This document shows positions 23,773 to 31,698 of a DNA stretch of 49,762 nt, piece after piece. The DNA comes from Spirochaetota bacterium (GTDB taxonomy: Bacteria; Spirochaetota; Spirochaetia; Treponematales; Rectinemataceae): assembly GCA_022711355.1 (NCBI GenBank), contig JAKLFE010000036.1, positions 1 through 49,762 of the forward strand, given 5' to 3'. The notes beneath the pieces were generated by a model. That model did not search any database and had not been told where the DNA came from. It worked only from the letters and a program-made list of their open reading frames with translations. Position numbers and translations under genes: made by a program. Numbering within the stretch: the stretch's first letter is position 1; the number at the start of each line of letters is the position of its first letter.

Positions 23773-24537
23773 CCAGGAAGGCCTGATCGCCCGGGCCGCG
23801 AGGGCCGCGGCCAAGGCCGCGAGGAGCTCCGCCCCCGCTCGCTCGGCCTCGGGCCCCGGCCGGGCGGCGAGGCGGGCGGCGAGGAGCTCCTCGGGCAGCT
23901 CGACGGAGAAGGGCCGGCGCCCGACGTGCTCGGGGTAGTGAGCGTCCGAGCCCGAGATGACGGGCAGGCCCAGGCGGAGCTCGGGAGCCGGCTCGCGCAT
24001 CGACTCCACCGCGGCGTAGGGCCCCGGGGGGAGGAAGCCGAGCTGGCTCGAGACGGAGAACATGGGCCGATCGACGTGGGCCGGCACGACCAGGGCGCCC
24101 CGGCGCGCCGCCTCCGCGCAGAGCCCGTCGAAGCCCAGCCCGACCGCGGCCCCGAGGTAGTATTCGGGCAGCTCGAGGACCTCCTCGTCGGCGTCGACGA
24201 CGACCTGGTCGCCGAGCTTCTCCGGGTCGTAGGGCAGGGGCGGCAGGAGGCCGCGCAGGAGCTCGCCGAAGCCGAGGGCCTCGTCCGCGCTCCCGAAGAG
24301 GCAGAGGACGTGGACCTCCTCGGAGGAGCAGGCCTCGATCCCGAAGAGGGGGGCGACCCCCTCGCGGCGGCAGCAGTCCTCGAAGGCGGGGCAGTTGAGG
24401 GCCGCGTTGTGGTCGGTGAGGGCCTGGAGGCCGAGGCCCCGCTCGCGGCCGCGGCGCGCGAGGAGGGCCGGGGAGAGCTCGAGGGAGGCGCAGGGCGAGA
24501 GGCAGCTGTGGTTGTGGAGGTCGGCCAATATCCGCAC
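23755..24537 (-). CDS. PHP-domain metal-dependent phosphoesterase
   Basis: The 260-residue cytoplasmic protein has all main PHP motifs: DLHNHSCLSPCA (His-x-His), LTDHNAALN, GIEACSSEEVHVLCLFG (Glu and His), VPAHVDRPMFS and VISGSDAHYPEHVG. PHP proteins bind two or three metal ions and hydrolyse phosphate esters. Together with the two preceding genes (DRTGG protein and CBS/ATPase) it forms a trio that in Thermotogae, Clostridia and spirochaetes is usually found beside [FeFe]-hydrogenase genes; none is visible here. The C-terminal Ala-rich helix overlaps the convergent lipoprotein gene by 18 bases. It follows the DRTGG gene by 17 bases. Confidence 0.88.
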   Translation of the reverse strand: MRILADLHNHSCLSPCASLELSPALLARRGRERGLGLQALTDHNAALNCPAFEDCCRREGVAPLFGIEACSSEEVHVLCLFGSADEALGFGELLRGLLPPLPYDPEKLGDQVVVDADEEVLELPEYYLGAAVGLGFDGLCAEAARRGALVVPAHVDRPMFSVSSQLGFLPPGPYAAVESMREPAPELRLGLPVISGSDAHYPEHVGRRPFSVELPEELLAARLAARPGPEAERAGAELLAALAAALAARAIRPSWSLLPA

Positions 24538-24554
24538 GGGCCCTCCCCGGCGGC

Positions 24555-24905
24555 TCAGGCCCCGGCCGGGGCCTGAGCCGCCAGGGCCGCGTAGAGGCGG
24601 CCGGAGACCTCGAACTGGGTGGAGGCCGAGCGGAGGACGGCGATGCCCTCGGCCCGTGCGGCCTCGAGCATGTCCTGGGGCGCCTCGCGGCCGTTGCAGA
24701 CGAGGACCGCGGCGAGGCCCACCAGGCTGGCCACGGCGACCGTGTTCTTGTGCGCCTGGATGGTCACCAGGACGGCGCCGTCCTTGGCGTTGGCCATGAC
24801 GTCGGAGAGGAGGTCGGAGGTGTAGCCGCCCGAGATCTCCCGGTCCCCGAATTCCCCCTGCAGCACCTCGAGGCCCAGGGCCCCGGCCAGCTCGCTCGTT
24901 CTCAT
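24555..24905 (-). CDS. DRTGG-domain protein
   Basis: The 116-residue protein resembles stand-alone DRTGG domains: an N-terminal helix (TSELAGALGLEVLQG), then DREISGGYTSDLLSDVMANAKDGAVLVTIQAHKNTVAVASLVGLAAVLVCNGREAPQDMLEAARAEGIAVLRS. The domain is found in phosphotransacetylases and in small regulatory proteins associated with hydrogenase operons, and it may bind a nucleotide or metabolite. It lies 13 bases after the CBS/ATPase gene and 17 before the PHP gene, so the three are almost certainly one operon. No enzymatic residues can be assigned. Confidence 0.8.
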   Translation of the reverse strand: MRTSELAGALGLEVLQGEFGDREISGGYTSDLLSDVMANAKDGAVLVTIQAHKNTVAVASLVGLAAVLVCNGREAPQDMLEAARAEGIAVLRSASTQFEVSGRLYAALAAQAPAGA

Positions 24906-24918
24906 CGGATGCTCCTCT

Positions 24919-25842
24919 TCAGTAGTTGATGCGGCAGCGCACGGTCGTGCCGCGGCCGGGACCGGAATCTATCGAGAAATCGTCGGACACGCGCCGGGCG
25001 TTGGGCAGGCCCATGCCCGCGCCGAAGCCCAGGGAGCGGATCCACTCGTTCGCCGTGGAGAAGCCCTCCCGCATCGCCGCCTCGACGTCGGGGATGCCGG
25101 GCCCCCGGTCCTCGGCGCGTATCTCGACGGAGCCCGCGCCCGCGACGCAGGCGATCGAGCCGCCCTCGGAGTGGATGACCTGGTTGAGCTCGAGCTCGTA
25201 GCTCGCCACGGCGGCGCGGCGGATCAGGGCCGGGTCGAGGCCGAGGCCCTTCAGGGCCTTCTTGATCTCGGCCGAGGCCTTGCCGGCGTTCTCGAAGTCG
25301 AAGCGGGTCACCTGGAAGGAGAGCCGGACGCGGCCGTCGGCGGGCGGGGGCGCGGCCTCGGCCGCCGCCGCCGCGGCGAGCTTCTCCTCGAGGCGCTCGA
25401 CCTCGCGGTTCATGGCGACGAGGAGGGAGCGCACGACGTCCGACGAGGTGACGATGCCCACGAGCCTGGCCTCGCGGTCGAGGACGGGGAAGCGCCCGAA
25501 CTTGTAGCGGTTGATGTAGGTCGTGGCGAAGGCGAGGGGCATGTCGTCCTCGAGGGAGATGACCGCCCTCGTCATCCGGGACTCGACCGGCTCGTCCATG
25601 CGCCCGGCGTCGAGGGCCTCGATGACGTCGCCCATGGAGACGATGCCGACGAGGCGGTCCTCGACGGCGACGGGCACCCCCGTGATCCGGTTGTCCCGCA
25701 TGAGGTACTGGACGGCCCGCATCGAGGCCCCGGGGCTCGCCCAGATGACGGGCGAGCTCATGGCGTCGCGCACCTTGAGCCGGTAGATGAGCTCGAGGAC
25801 GACCTGGGGCCCGGATTCCGGACTTATCGGCACGGAGGGCAT
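24919..25842 (-). CDS. CBS-pair protein fused to a serine-kinase-type (HATPase) domain
   Basis: The 307-residue protein joins two CBS motifs (about residues 20-150: VRDAMSSPVIWASPGASMRAVQYLMRDNRITGVPVA and VESRMTRAVISLEDDMPLAFATTYINRYKFGRFPV) to a short linker helix. A C-terminal GHKL ATPase domain of the anti-sigma/RsbW type follows, with N-box ELELNQVIHS, G1 EDRGPGIPD and G2 GFGAGMGLPNARRVSDD. CBS pairs sense adenine nucleotides. This is a known hydrogenase-neighbourhood regulator and heads the PHP trio. The ATG at 25842 has no clear Shine-Dalgarno sequence. Confidence 0.85.
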   Translation of the reverse strand: MPSVPISPESGPQVVLELIYRLKVRDAMSSPVIWASPGASMRAVQYLMRDNRITGVPVAVEDRLVGIVSMGDVIEALDAGRMDEPVESRMTRAVISLEDDMPLAFATTYINRYKFGRFPVLDREARLVGIVTSSDVVRSLLVAMNREVERLEEKLAAAAAAEAAPPPADGRVRLSFQVTRFDFENAGKASAEIKKALKGLGLDPALIRRAAVASYELELNQVIHSEGGSIACVAGAGSVEIRAEDRGPGIPDVEAAMREGFSTANEWIRSLGFGAGMGLPNARRVSDDFSIDSGPGRGTTVRCRINY

Positions 25843-25938
25843 ATAGTTAAGGTAGCCCGGAGCCGGCGCCGTCGGCAAGGCGTGCCGGGCTCCGGAGCCC
25901 GGCCGACCTTGCCGATAGTAGTGCATGAGGAGCAGCGC

Positions 25939-27198
25939 ATGAAGAAAGCCGTCCTGTTCGCCCTCGCCGCCTGCGCGGCGCTCCGGCTCGGCGCTCCCCC
26001 GGCCGCCGCCCAGGCCGCCCCGGGGAAGGCCCAGGCGGCCCCCCAGGCCCCGGGCCCGGCCCTGCGCTTCGCCTTCACCCACGCCAAGGGCGACCGCTTC
26101 CGCGTCCTCTCCGAGGTCCTCGAGGACGTCTACGTCGACCGCCGCTTCTCCCACTCCTCCGAGATCCTCAACCGCATCGCCGTCGAGGTGGTCGACGCCG
26201 CCCCCGACGGCTCTTGGGGCCTCATGCGGGGCCGCTTCGAGACCTCGGAGCGGCCCAAGGGGGCGGCCGCCTACCTCGTCGCCGAGGACTACGACTCGGT
26301 GTTCAAGCGCGACGCGCGTGGCCGCTACGAGATCGCGGGCGGCTACTACATGCCCGTCGTGCGGCACGTCCCATCCTTCCCCGACCGCCCCCTGGCCCCC
26401 GGCGAAAGCTGGACGGCCCCCGGGGAGGAGGTCCACGACTTCCGCCGCGTCTTCGGCATAGCCGAGCCCTACCTCATCCCCTTCGAGGCCCGCTACCGCT
26501 ACGTCGGCCCCGTGGAGTCGGAGGGCAGGACGCGGCAGCTGGTGACGGCGAGCTACGAGATCTTCCGCCGGCCGCCCCCGCCGCGGAGCTACTCGATCGC
26601 CTATCCCGTCCAGATCGCCGGCTTCTCCGAGCAGCGCATCTACTGGGACCCCGGGCTCGGCCAGGCGGTGGCCTACGAGGAGCGCTTCGACTTCGTCTTC
26701 GACTGGTCCGACGGCAGGTCGGTCGAGTACCGCGGCACGGCCCGGGCGGGGCAGTTCGAGGCCGAGCTCATGAACCGGGGGGCGCTCAAGGCAGAGGTCG
26801 AGAAGGCGGTCGCCGGGCTCGAGGACGTCTCGGTCGCGGAGACGGACGAGGGCGTGACGATATCCCTCGAGGACCTCCAGTTCGAGGCGGACTCGGCCGT
26901 CCTCAAGCCGAGCGAGCTCGCCAAGATCGAGCGCATCGCGGAGCTCCTCAAGCGCTACCCCGACCGGGACCTGCTCGTGGGGGGCCACGCGGCCAGGGCC
27001 GGCTGGGCCGAGGGCCGGAAGAAGCTCTCGGAGGACCGCGCCCGGGCCGTGGCCGAGCGCCTCATCGGCCTCGGGGCGCGGAGCCCGGACCGGATCCGCG
27101 CCGCCGGCTACGGCGACGAGCGCCCGGTGGCGGACAACGCGACCGAGGCGGGCCGGGCCCGCAACCGCCGCGTGGAGATCACCATCCTCGAGAATTGA
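25939..27198 (+). CDS. OmpA-family cell-envelope protein
   Basis: The 419-residue protein starts with a signal peptide (MKKAVLFALAACAALRLGAPPAAAQA). A beta-rich N-terminal region of about 270 residues follows (RFAFTHAKGDRFRVLSEVLEDVYVDRRF ... YRYVGPVESEGRTRQLVTASYEIFRR). The C-terminal OmpA domain (about 300-419) reads LQFEADSAVLKPSELAKIERIAELLKRYPDRDLLVGGHA and DRIRAAGYGDERPVADNATEAGRARNRRVEI, which binds peptidoglycan. The layout matches spirochaetal OmpA-like proteins with an extended N-terminal domain, a modest clue to taxonomy. GAGGAG precedes the ATG. A hairpin at 27264-27297 follows the gene. Confidence 0.88.
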   Translation: MKKAVLFALAACAALRLGAPPAAAQAAPGKAQAAPQAPGPALRFAFTHAKGDRFRVLSEVLEDVYVDRRFSHSSEILNRIAVEVVDAAPDGSWGLMRGRFETSERPKGAAAYLVAEDYDSVFKRDARGRYEIAGGYYMPVVRHVPSFPDRPLAPGESWTAPGEEVHDFRRVFGIAEPYLIPFEARYRYVGPVESEGRTRQLVTASYEIFRRPPPPRSYSIAYPVQIAGFSEQRIYWDPGLGQAVAYEERFDFVFDWSDGRSVEYRGTARAGQFEAELMNRGALKAEVEKAVAGLEDVSVAETDEGVTISLEDLQFEADSAVLKPSELAKIERIAELLKRYPDRDLLVGGHAARAGWAEGRKKLSEDRARAVAERLIGLGARSPDRIRAAGYGDERPVADNATEAGRARNRRVEITILEN

Positions 27199-27263
27199 GG
27201 CCCTCCCGGGCCTTCCCCCGGCCCCGGCCGCTCCTTGCCCCCTTCGCCCCGGCGTGCTACCCT

Positions 27264-27307
27264 CTCGGCGCGCGCCCCGTTACCCCCGCGCGCCGAGGAT
27301 TGTTTCA
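27264..27307 (+). terminator. Hairpin terminator between the OmpA and efflux genes
   Basis: CTCGGCGCGCG (27264-27274) pairs perfectly with 27287-27297 across a 12-base loop and is followed by GATTGTTTC, a weak U-rich tail. It ends just before the TolC-like start at 27315, so the efflux operon may need a promoter inside this region or read-through. Confidence 0.5.
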
Positions 27308-27314
27308 AGGCTAT

Positions 27315-28754
27315 ATGAAAATACCTCCCCTACCCGCAGCCCTCCTCGCCCTAGCGGCCCTCGCCCCGCGCCCCTGCCCCGCCCAGGGCCAGCCGGGCTA
27401 CGAGGAGCTCCTCGGCTCGGCCCTGGCGCGCGACCCGGCCCTGGAGGCCCTCCGCGTCGAGGCGGAGCGGGCGGCCATAGCCCTCGCGCGAGCTCGCCTA
27501 ACGCGTGACTCGCCCGTCCTCGAGGCGGGCACGGGCTCGGCCTCCGCGGCCCTCTCGGACGAGGGGACCGAGCTCTACGCCGCCCCGGGCGCCTCCCTGA
27601 CCCTCCCCGGCGGCGCCCGGATCGGGGCCTCCTCGGTCCTCGGGCGCGGGCCCTCGGGCTCCTACGCCTCGCCCTCGCTGAGCCTCGGCCTGCCCATCCT
27701 GCGGGGCCGCGACGACGAGGGTGTCGCGGTGGAGCGGGCCGCGGCGGCCGAGCTCGCCGCCCGGGCCTCCCTCTCGCGGCGCCGCTTCGAGCTGGAGAAG
27801 GAGCTCCTCGCGGCCCTCAAGGCCTCCTTCGCGGCCGACGTCGGGCTCGCCGCCGCGCGGGGAGCCGAGGCGCGGGCCCGGCGCGAGCTCGATAAGGCGC
27901 GGACGATCGACGGGGCCGAGCCCGGGGGCCTAGCCTACCGGCGCCTCGAGCGCGAGCTCCGCTCGAAGGCCCGCGCCTCCCGCGACGCCGAGGACGCCCT
28001 CGAAGAGGCCCTCGAGACCCTCGCCGAGCTGGCGGGCCCCCTGCCGGAGGGGCCGCCCGGCGAGGCCCTCCCCCTCCCCTCCGCCGAGCCCGACCTGGGC
28101 GCGGCCCTGCCCGCGGCCGAGTCGAGCCCCGAGGTCGCGGTCGCGCGCGAGGCGGCCCGGGCCGCGGCCTTCGAGGCGGCGGAAGCCAAGAAGCGGGTCT
28201 CGCTGAGCGCCGAGCTCGGGGCCTCCTACAGCACTTCGAGCTACCTGGACTCCGACGATGACTCGGTGCTCAAGGGGAGCAGCCTCTCGGGAGGCTTGAA
28301 GGCGAGCTTCGAGGGGCTCGAGCTGAGCCTCGGCGCCGCCCGCGACCCCGACGCCCCCTCCCTCGGCCTGAGCCTCGCCTGGAAGCCCGCGCCCCGGGGG
28401 GCCCGCGCGCTCCGCGACCGCGACGAGGCCCTCGCGGCCAGGCAGGAGGCGGCCAAGGTGGACGAGGCGCTCAGGGCGGCGCGCAAGGCCCTGGCGCGGC
28501 TCGAGGCCGAGCGCGGGAGGCTCCTCGCGGGGGCCGAGGACGCGGCCTGGGAGCTGGGCTTCGCCCGGGACCAGGCCGCGGCCTACTCAGGCTGGCGGGA
28601 CAGGGGCATGGCATCCGACGAGGAGTACGCGGAGGTCCTCGCGGCCCTCCGCGAGTGCGAGTCCCGCTCGAGGGCCGCCTTCCTCGACCGCGCCATCTGG
28701 GCCCTGGAGCTCCGGGCCCTCGCCGGGCTCCCGGGAAGCGGAGGAGGACTATGA
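27315..28754 (+). CDS. TolC-like outer-membrane efflux protein
   Basis: The 479-residue protein has a signal peptide (MKIPPLPAALLALAALAPRPCPAQG). Two related halves follow, dominated by long Ala/Glu/Leu/Arg-rich coiled-coil helices with intervening beta strands (YAAPGASLTLPGGARIGASSVLGRG; SLSAELGASYSTSSYLDSDDDSVLKGSSLSGGLKASFEGLELSLGA), as expected for a TolC trimer protomer. Sequence similarity to well-known TolC proteins is weak, so the call leans on architecture and on the MacA- and MacB-like genes that follow. Its stop overlaps the next start by four bases (ATGA). It would form the outer-membrane exit duct of the efflux system. Confidence 0.75.
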   Translation: MKIPPLPAALLALAALAPRPCPAQGQPGYEELLGSALARDPALEALRVEAERAAIALARARLTRDSPVLEAGTGSASAALSDEGTELYAAPGASLTLPGGARIGASSVLGRGPSGSYASPSLSLGLPILRGRDDEGVAVERAAAAELAARASLSRRRFELEKELLAALKASFAADVGLAAARGAEARARRELDKARTIDGAEPGGLAYRRLERELRSKARASRDAEDALEEALETLAELAGPLPEGPPGEALPLPSAEPDLGAALPAAESSPEVAVAREAARAAAFEAAEAKKRVSLSAELGASYSTSSYLDSDDDSVLKGSSLSGGLKASFEGLELSLGAARDPDAPSLGLSLAWKPAPRGARALRDRDEALAARQEAAKVDEALRAARKALARLEAERGRLLAGAEDAAWELGFARDQAAAYSGWRDRGMASDEEYAEVLAALRECESRSRAAFLDRAIWALELRALAGLPGSGGGL

Positions 28755-29728
28755 GGAAGAAGGGGAAGCGCCGGGCCTGGCTGGCCCTGGCCATCGCCCT
28801 GGCCGCGGCGGGCGGGGGGGCCTACGCCCTCCTCCGCGGGCGGAAGGCCGAGCCCGCCTCGGCCGAGGAGACGGCCAAGGTCGAGAAGCGCGCGATGGAC
28901 GACATCATCGAGGTCTCCGGCCACCTCAAGGCCAAGGACGAGCAGGAGATCCGGTCGCCCGCCGCGGGCATCGTCGAGGCCGTCAGCGCCCGGAGCGGGG
29001 ACCGCGTGGCTCCCGGCGACCCGATCGCCCGCCTGGACTCGACCCAGCAGGCCTACGAGCTGGACAAGCTCGCCTACCAGATCGACGAGGAGCGCTTCGC
29101 GGGCAACCGGCGCAAGGTCGAGCTCCTCGAGGTGGAGCTCGAGGCGCGGAGGCGGGCGGTCGAGGACCTCACCATGCGCGCCCATATCGGGGGCCTGGTC
29201 TCCCGGCTCGAGCTCAAGCCCGGCGACGTGCTCAAGGAAGGCGAGTCCTACGGCCGGGTCATCGACGTCTCCTCCCTCGTCGCCGACGTGGAGATCGGCG
29301 AGCGGGACATCCCCCGCGCCCGGGTCGGCCAGGGCGTCGAGTTCCGCTTCCCCGCGATCCCCGGCCTCGTCGCCCGGGGCAGGCTCGAGTCCTTCCCCGC
29401 CGAGGCCCGGATCAACGACCGGGGCCTCGTCGTGCTCGACGCCAAGCTCGTCATCGCCGCGCCGCCGCCGGGCCTCCTGCCCGCGTACAGCTTCGACGCC
29501 GTGATCAAGGCCGGGGAGGGCCGGGAGGTCCTGGTCGTCGACTCGCGGGCGGTCTCCTACAAGGGGGGCAAGCCCCTCGTCGAGCGGCGGGCGGCCGACG
29601 GCTCCTGGGAGGAGCTGCCCGTGGAGACCGAGGGCTTCGGCTCGGGCCTCGTCCGCGTCGTGGCGGGCTGCGCCGAGGGCGACGAGCTAAGGATACCGAG
29701 TCCCGGGGCGAAGGAAGGCAAGCCTTGA
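28751..29728 (+). CDS. MacA-like periplasmic adaptor (membrane fusion protein)
   Basis: The 325-residue protein has a single N-terminal anchor (RAWLALAIALAAAGGGAYALL) and a HlyD/RND-adaptor layout. The biotinyl-lipoyl half-motif is KDEQEIRSPAAGIVEAVSARSGDRVAPGDPIARLDSTQQ, a short helical hairpin spans about residues 100-140, and the second lipoyl half is LTMRAHIGGLVSRLELKPGDVLKEGE. A beta-barrel and membrane-proximal region follow. It should bridge the TolC-like duct and the MacB-type pump. The start is preceded by GGAGGA and overlaps the TolC stop; its stop overlaps the ATPase start. Confidence 0.88.
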   Translation: MRKKGKRRAWLALAIALAAAGGGAYALLRGRKAEPASAEETAKVEKRAMDDIIEVSGHLKAKDEQEIRSPAAGIVEAVSARSGDRVAPGDPIARLDSTQQAYELDKLAYQIDEERFAGNRRKVELLEVELEARRRAVEDLTMRAHIGGLVSRLELKPGDVLKEGESYGRVIDVSSLVADVEIGERDIPRARVGQGVEFRFPAIPGLVARGRLESFPAEARINDRGLVVLDAKLVIAAPPPGLLPAYSFDAVIKAGEGREVLVVDSRAVSYKGGKPLVERRAADGSWEELPVETEGFGSGLVRVVAGCAEGDELRIPSPGAKEGKP

Positions 29729-30405
29729 GCGAGGCCATCCGGCTCGAGGAGGCGCGGCGCCACTACGCGATGGGCGATACCGTCGTACGGGCCCTCGACG
29801 GGCTGAGCTTCTCCGTCGAGGCGGGCGAGCGGATCGCCATCATGGGCCCCTCGGGCTCGGGGAAGACGACCTGCATGCACCTCATCGGCTGCCTCGACCG
29901 GCCCAGCTCCGGGCGGGTGCTGGTCGGGGGCCAGGATACCGCGGGCCTGGACGAGTACGGCCTCGCCGAGCTGCGCAACCGCCAGGTCGGCTTCGTGTTC
30001 CAGCAGTTCCACCTCCTGCCGAGGCTGACGATCGCCCAGAACGTCGAGCTGCCCCTCCTCTACGCCGGCGTCCGGCCGCGGGAGCGGCGGAGGCGGGCCC
30101 TCGAGGCCCTCGAGCGCGTGGGCCTCGCCGACCGCTCCGCCCACCGACCCGGCGAGCTCTCGGGCGGCCAGCGGCAGCGGGCGGCCATAGCCCGGGCCCT
30201 CGTCAACTCCCCCGCCATCCTCCTCGCCGACGAGCCGACCGGGGCCCTCGACAGCGCGACCGGCCGCTCCATCCTCGAGCTCTTCGGCGAGATCAACGCG
30301 CGGGGCACCACCCTCGTCGTCGTCACCCACGACCCGGCCATCGGGGAGGGCTTCCCGCGGGTCATCAGGCTCCGGGACGGCAGGCTCGAGGGAGGCGCGG
30401 CGTGA
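29725..30405 (+). CDS. MacB/LolD-type ABC ATPase
   Basis: The 226-residue protein is a complete ABC ATPase of the MacB/LolD/FtsE group. It has Walker A GPSGSGKTT, Q-loop FVFQQFHLLPRL, signature LSGGQRQRAAIARAL, Walker B ILLADEPTGALD and H-loop VVVTHDP. It powers the permease encoded next. The start is TTG (29725), preceded by AAGGAAGG and overlapping the adaptor stop. The GTG start of the permease overlaps its own stop, so the four efflux genes are translationally coupled. Confidence 0.95.
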   Translation: MSEAIRLEEARRHYAMGDTVVRALDGLSFSVEAGERIAIMGPSGSGKTTCMHLIGCLDRPSSGRVLVGGQDTAGLDEYGLAELRNRQVGFVFQQFHLLPRLTIAQNVELPLLYAGVRPRERRRRALEALERVGLADRSAHRPGELSGGQRQRAAIARALVNSPAILLADEPTGALDSATGRSILELFGEINARGTTLVVVTHDPAIGEGFPRVIRLRDGRLEGGAA

Positions 30406-31595
30406 TCGAGTCCCTGCGCCTCGCGGCTGAGAGCTTCCGCTCGAACAAGCTGCGCTCGGCACTCTCCCTCGTCGGCATCGTCATCGGCGTCGCCAGCGTG
30501 GTGACCGTGACCTCCATCGCCGAGAGCGGCACCGCCTACCTCAAGGAGCAGCTCGAGGCCTTCGCCCTCGACGCGATCCAGATCTACCCCGGCTGGGACC
30601 CGGCCGGGGCCGGGCGCTCGGTCGAGCTCGACGCGGCCCTGGGGGCCGACATCCTGCGGAAGGTCCCCGGGGCCAAGGCGGTCCTCCCCCGGGCCAGCCT
30701 GCCCGGGGAGCTCCGCTCCGGCCGCAACTCCGCCTCGGCCCAGGTCGGGGCCGTCGGGGCGCCCTACTTCGCCGCGATGGGGGCCTCCCTGGAGCTCGGC
30801 CGCGGTTTCACGGCCGAGGACGAGTACGGGCGGCGCCCGGCGATCGTCCTGGGCAGCGAGCTCGCCCGGGAGCTCTTCCCCGAGGGGAGCCCCGTGGGCA
30901 GGGACCTCCTGCTCCGCTCCGGGGAGGTCGCCTCCCGCTTCGAGGTCGTCGGCGTCCTCGCGCCGAAGGGCGGCTTCTTCATGGACGACTGGAACCGCAT
31001 GGCCTACATCACCTTCGCCTACGCCTCGGAACGGATCTCGGGAGGCCTCCGCCCCGAGGCCCTCACCGTCGTCGCCTCCTCCCGCGAGGGGGTCCTGGCC
31101 CTCGGGGCCGCGCTCGAGCGCTACTTCCTCGAGCTCACCGGCTCACCGGAGGCGGCCAACGTCATCACCCCGAAGGAATGGGCCGAGAGCGACATGAAGA
31201 TGACCCGCACGATCAGCCTCATCCTCTCCGGCATCGCGGCCATCAGCCTCCTCGTCGGGGGGATCGGCATCATGAACATCATGCTCGTGTCGGTCGCGGA
31301 GCGGAAGCGCGAGATCGGGATCCGCAAGGCCCTCGGGGCGACGCCCCGCCACATCCGCTCCCAGTTCCTCGTCGAGGCCTGCCTCCTCACCCTCGCGGGC
31401 GGGGGCCTGGGCCTCGGCGCGGGCTTCGCCGCCGCCTGGGCCGCGGTCGCGGCCTTCAAGTGGGCCTTCGTGGCCTCGCTCGGCACGGCGGCCCTCGCCT
31501 TCGCCGTCTCGGCGGCCACGGGCGTCTTCTTCGGGCTCTACCCCGCCCTCAGGGCTGCGCGGCTCGATCCCGTCGAGGCCCTGGCCTCGGAGTAG
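30402..31595 (+). CDS. MacB-type ABC permease (FtsX family)
   Basis: The 397-residue protein shows the MacB topology. One N-terminal helix follows RSNKLRSALSLVGIVIGVASVVTV, then a large periplasmic domain (about residues 45-270), then three C-terminal helices: ISLILSGIAAISLLVGGIGIMNIMLVSVAERKREIGIRKALGAT, LVEACLLTLAGGGLGLGAGFAAAWAAV and the final FAVSAATGVFFGLYPALRAARLDPVEAL. The FtsX motif ERKREIGIRKALGA is perfect. It uses the ATPase of 29725-30405 and probably exports a peptide, lipid or drug. The GTG start overlaps the ATPase stop. The 103 bases after the stop hold only the promoter of the next gene. Confidence 0.95.
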   Translation: MIESLRLAAESFRSNKLRSALSLVGIVIGVASVVTVTSIAESGTAYLKEQLEAFALDAIQIYPGWDPAGAGRSVELDAALGADILRKVPGAKAVLPRASLPGELRSGRNSASAQVGAVGAPYFAAMGASLELGRGFTAEDEYGRRPAIVLGSELARELFPEGSPVGRDLLLRSGEVASRFEVVGVLAPKGGFFMDDWNRMAYITFAYASERISGGLRPEALTVVASSREGVLALGAALERYFLELTGSPEAANVITPKEWAESDMKMTRTISLILSGIAAISLLVGGIGIMNIMLVSVAERKREIGIRKALGATPRHIRSQFLVEACLLTLAGGGLGLGAGFAAAWAAVAAFKWAFVASLGTAALAFAVSAATGVFFGLYPALRAARLDPVEALASE

Positions 31596-31674
31596 CGGCC
31601 CCGGGAAGAGGGGCTAAACGGGCCCGGGCCGCGTTTTAGTGGGCGAACCCGCTTCCCCGCCGCCCCCGATCCGG

Positions 31675-31680
31675 TATACT
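31675..31680 (+). promoter_or_regulatory. -10 box upstream of the PHP-like membrane protein
   Basis: TATACT lies 18 bases upstream of the ATG at 31699 and ahead of the GGAAGGAAG ribosome binding site. No clear -35 box is visible. TATACT recurs as the -10 box of several genes in this window (34923, 45523). Confidence 0.45.
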
Positions 31681-31698
31681 GGGGTCGGAAGGAAGATC

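Noticed and set aside
27565..27576. GGGGACCGAGCT, one base from the repeat word
   Set aside because: It is a single near match in GC-rich Glu-Leu-coding DNA (GAGCTC is frequent from codon use), far from the cluster, and is best explained by chance.
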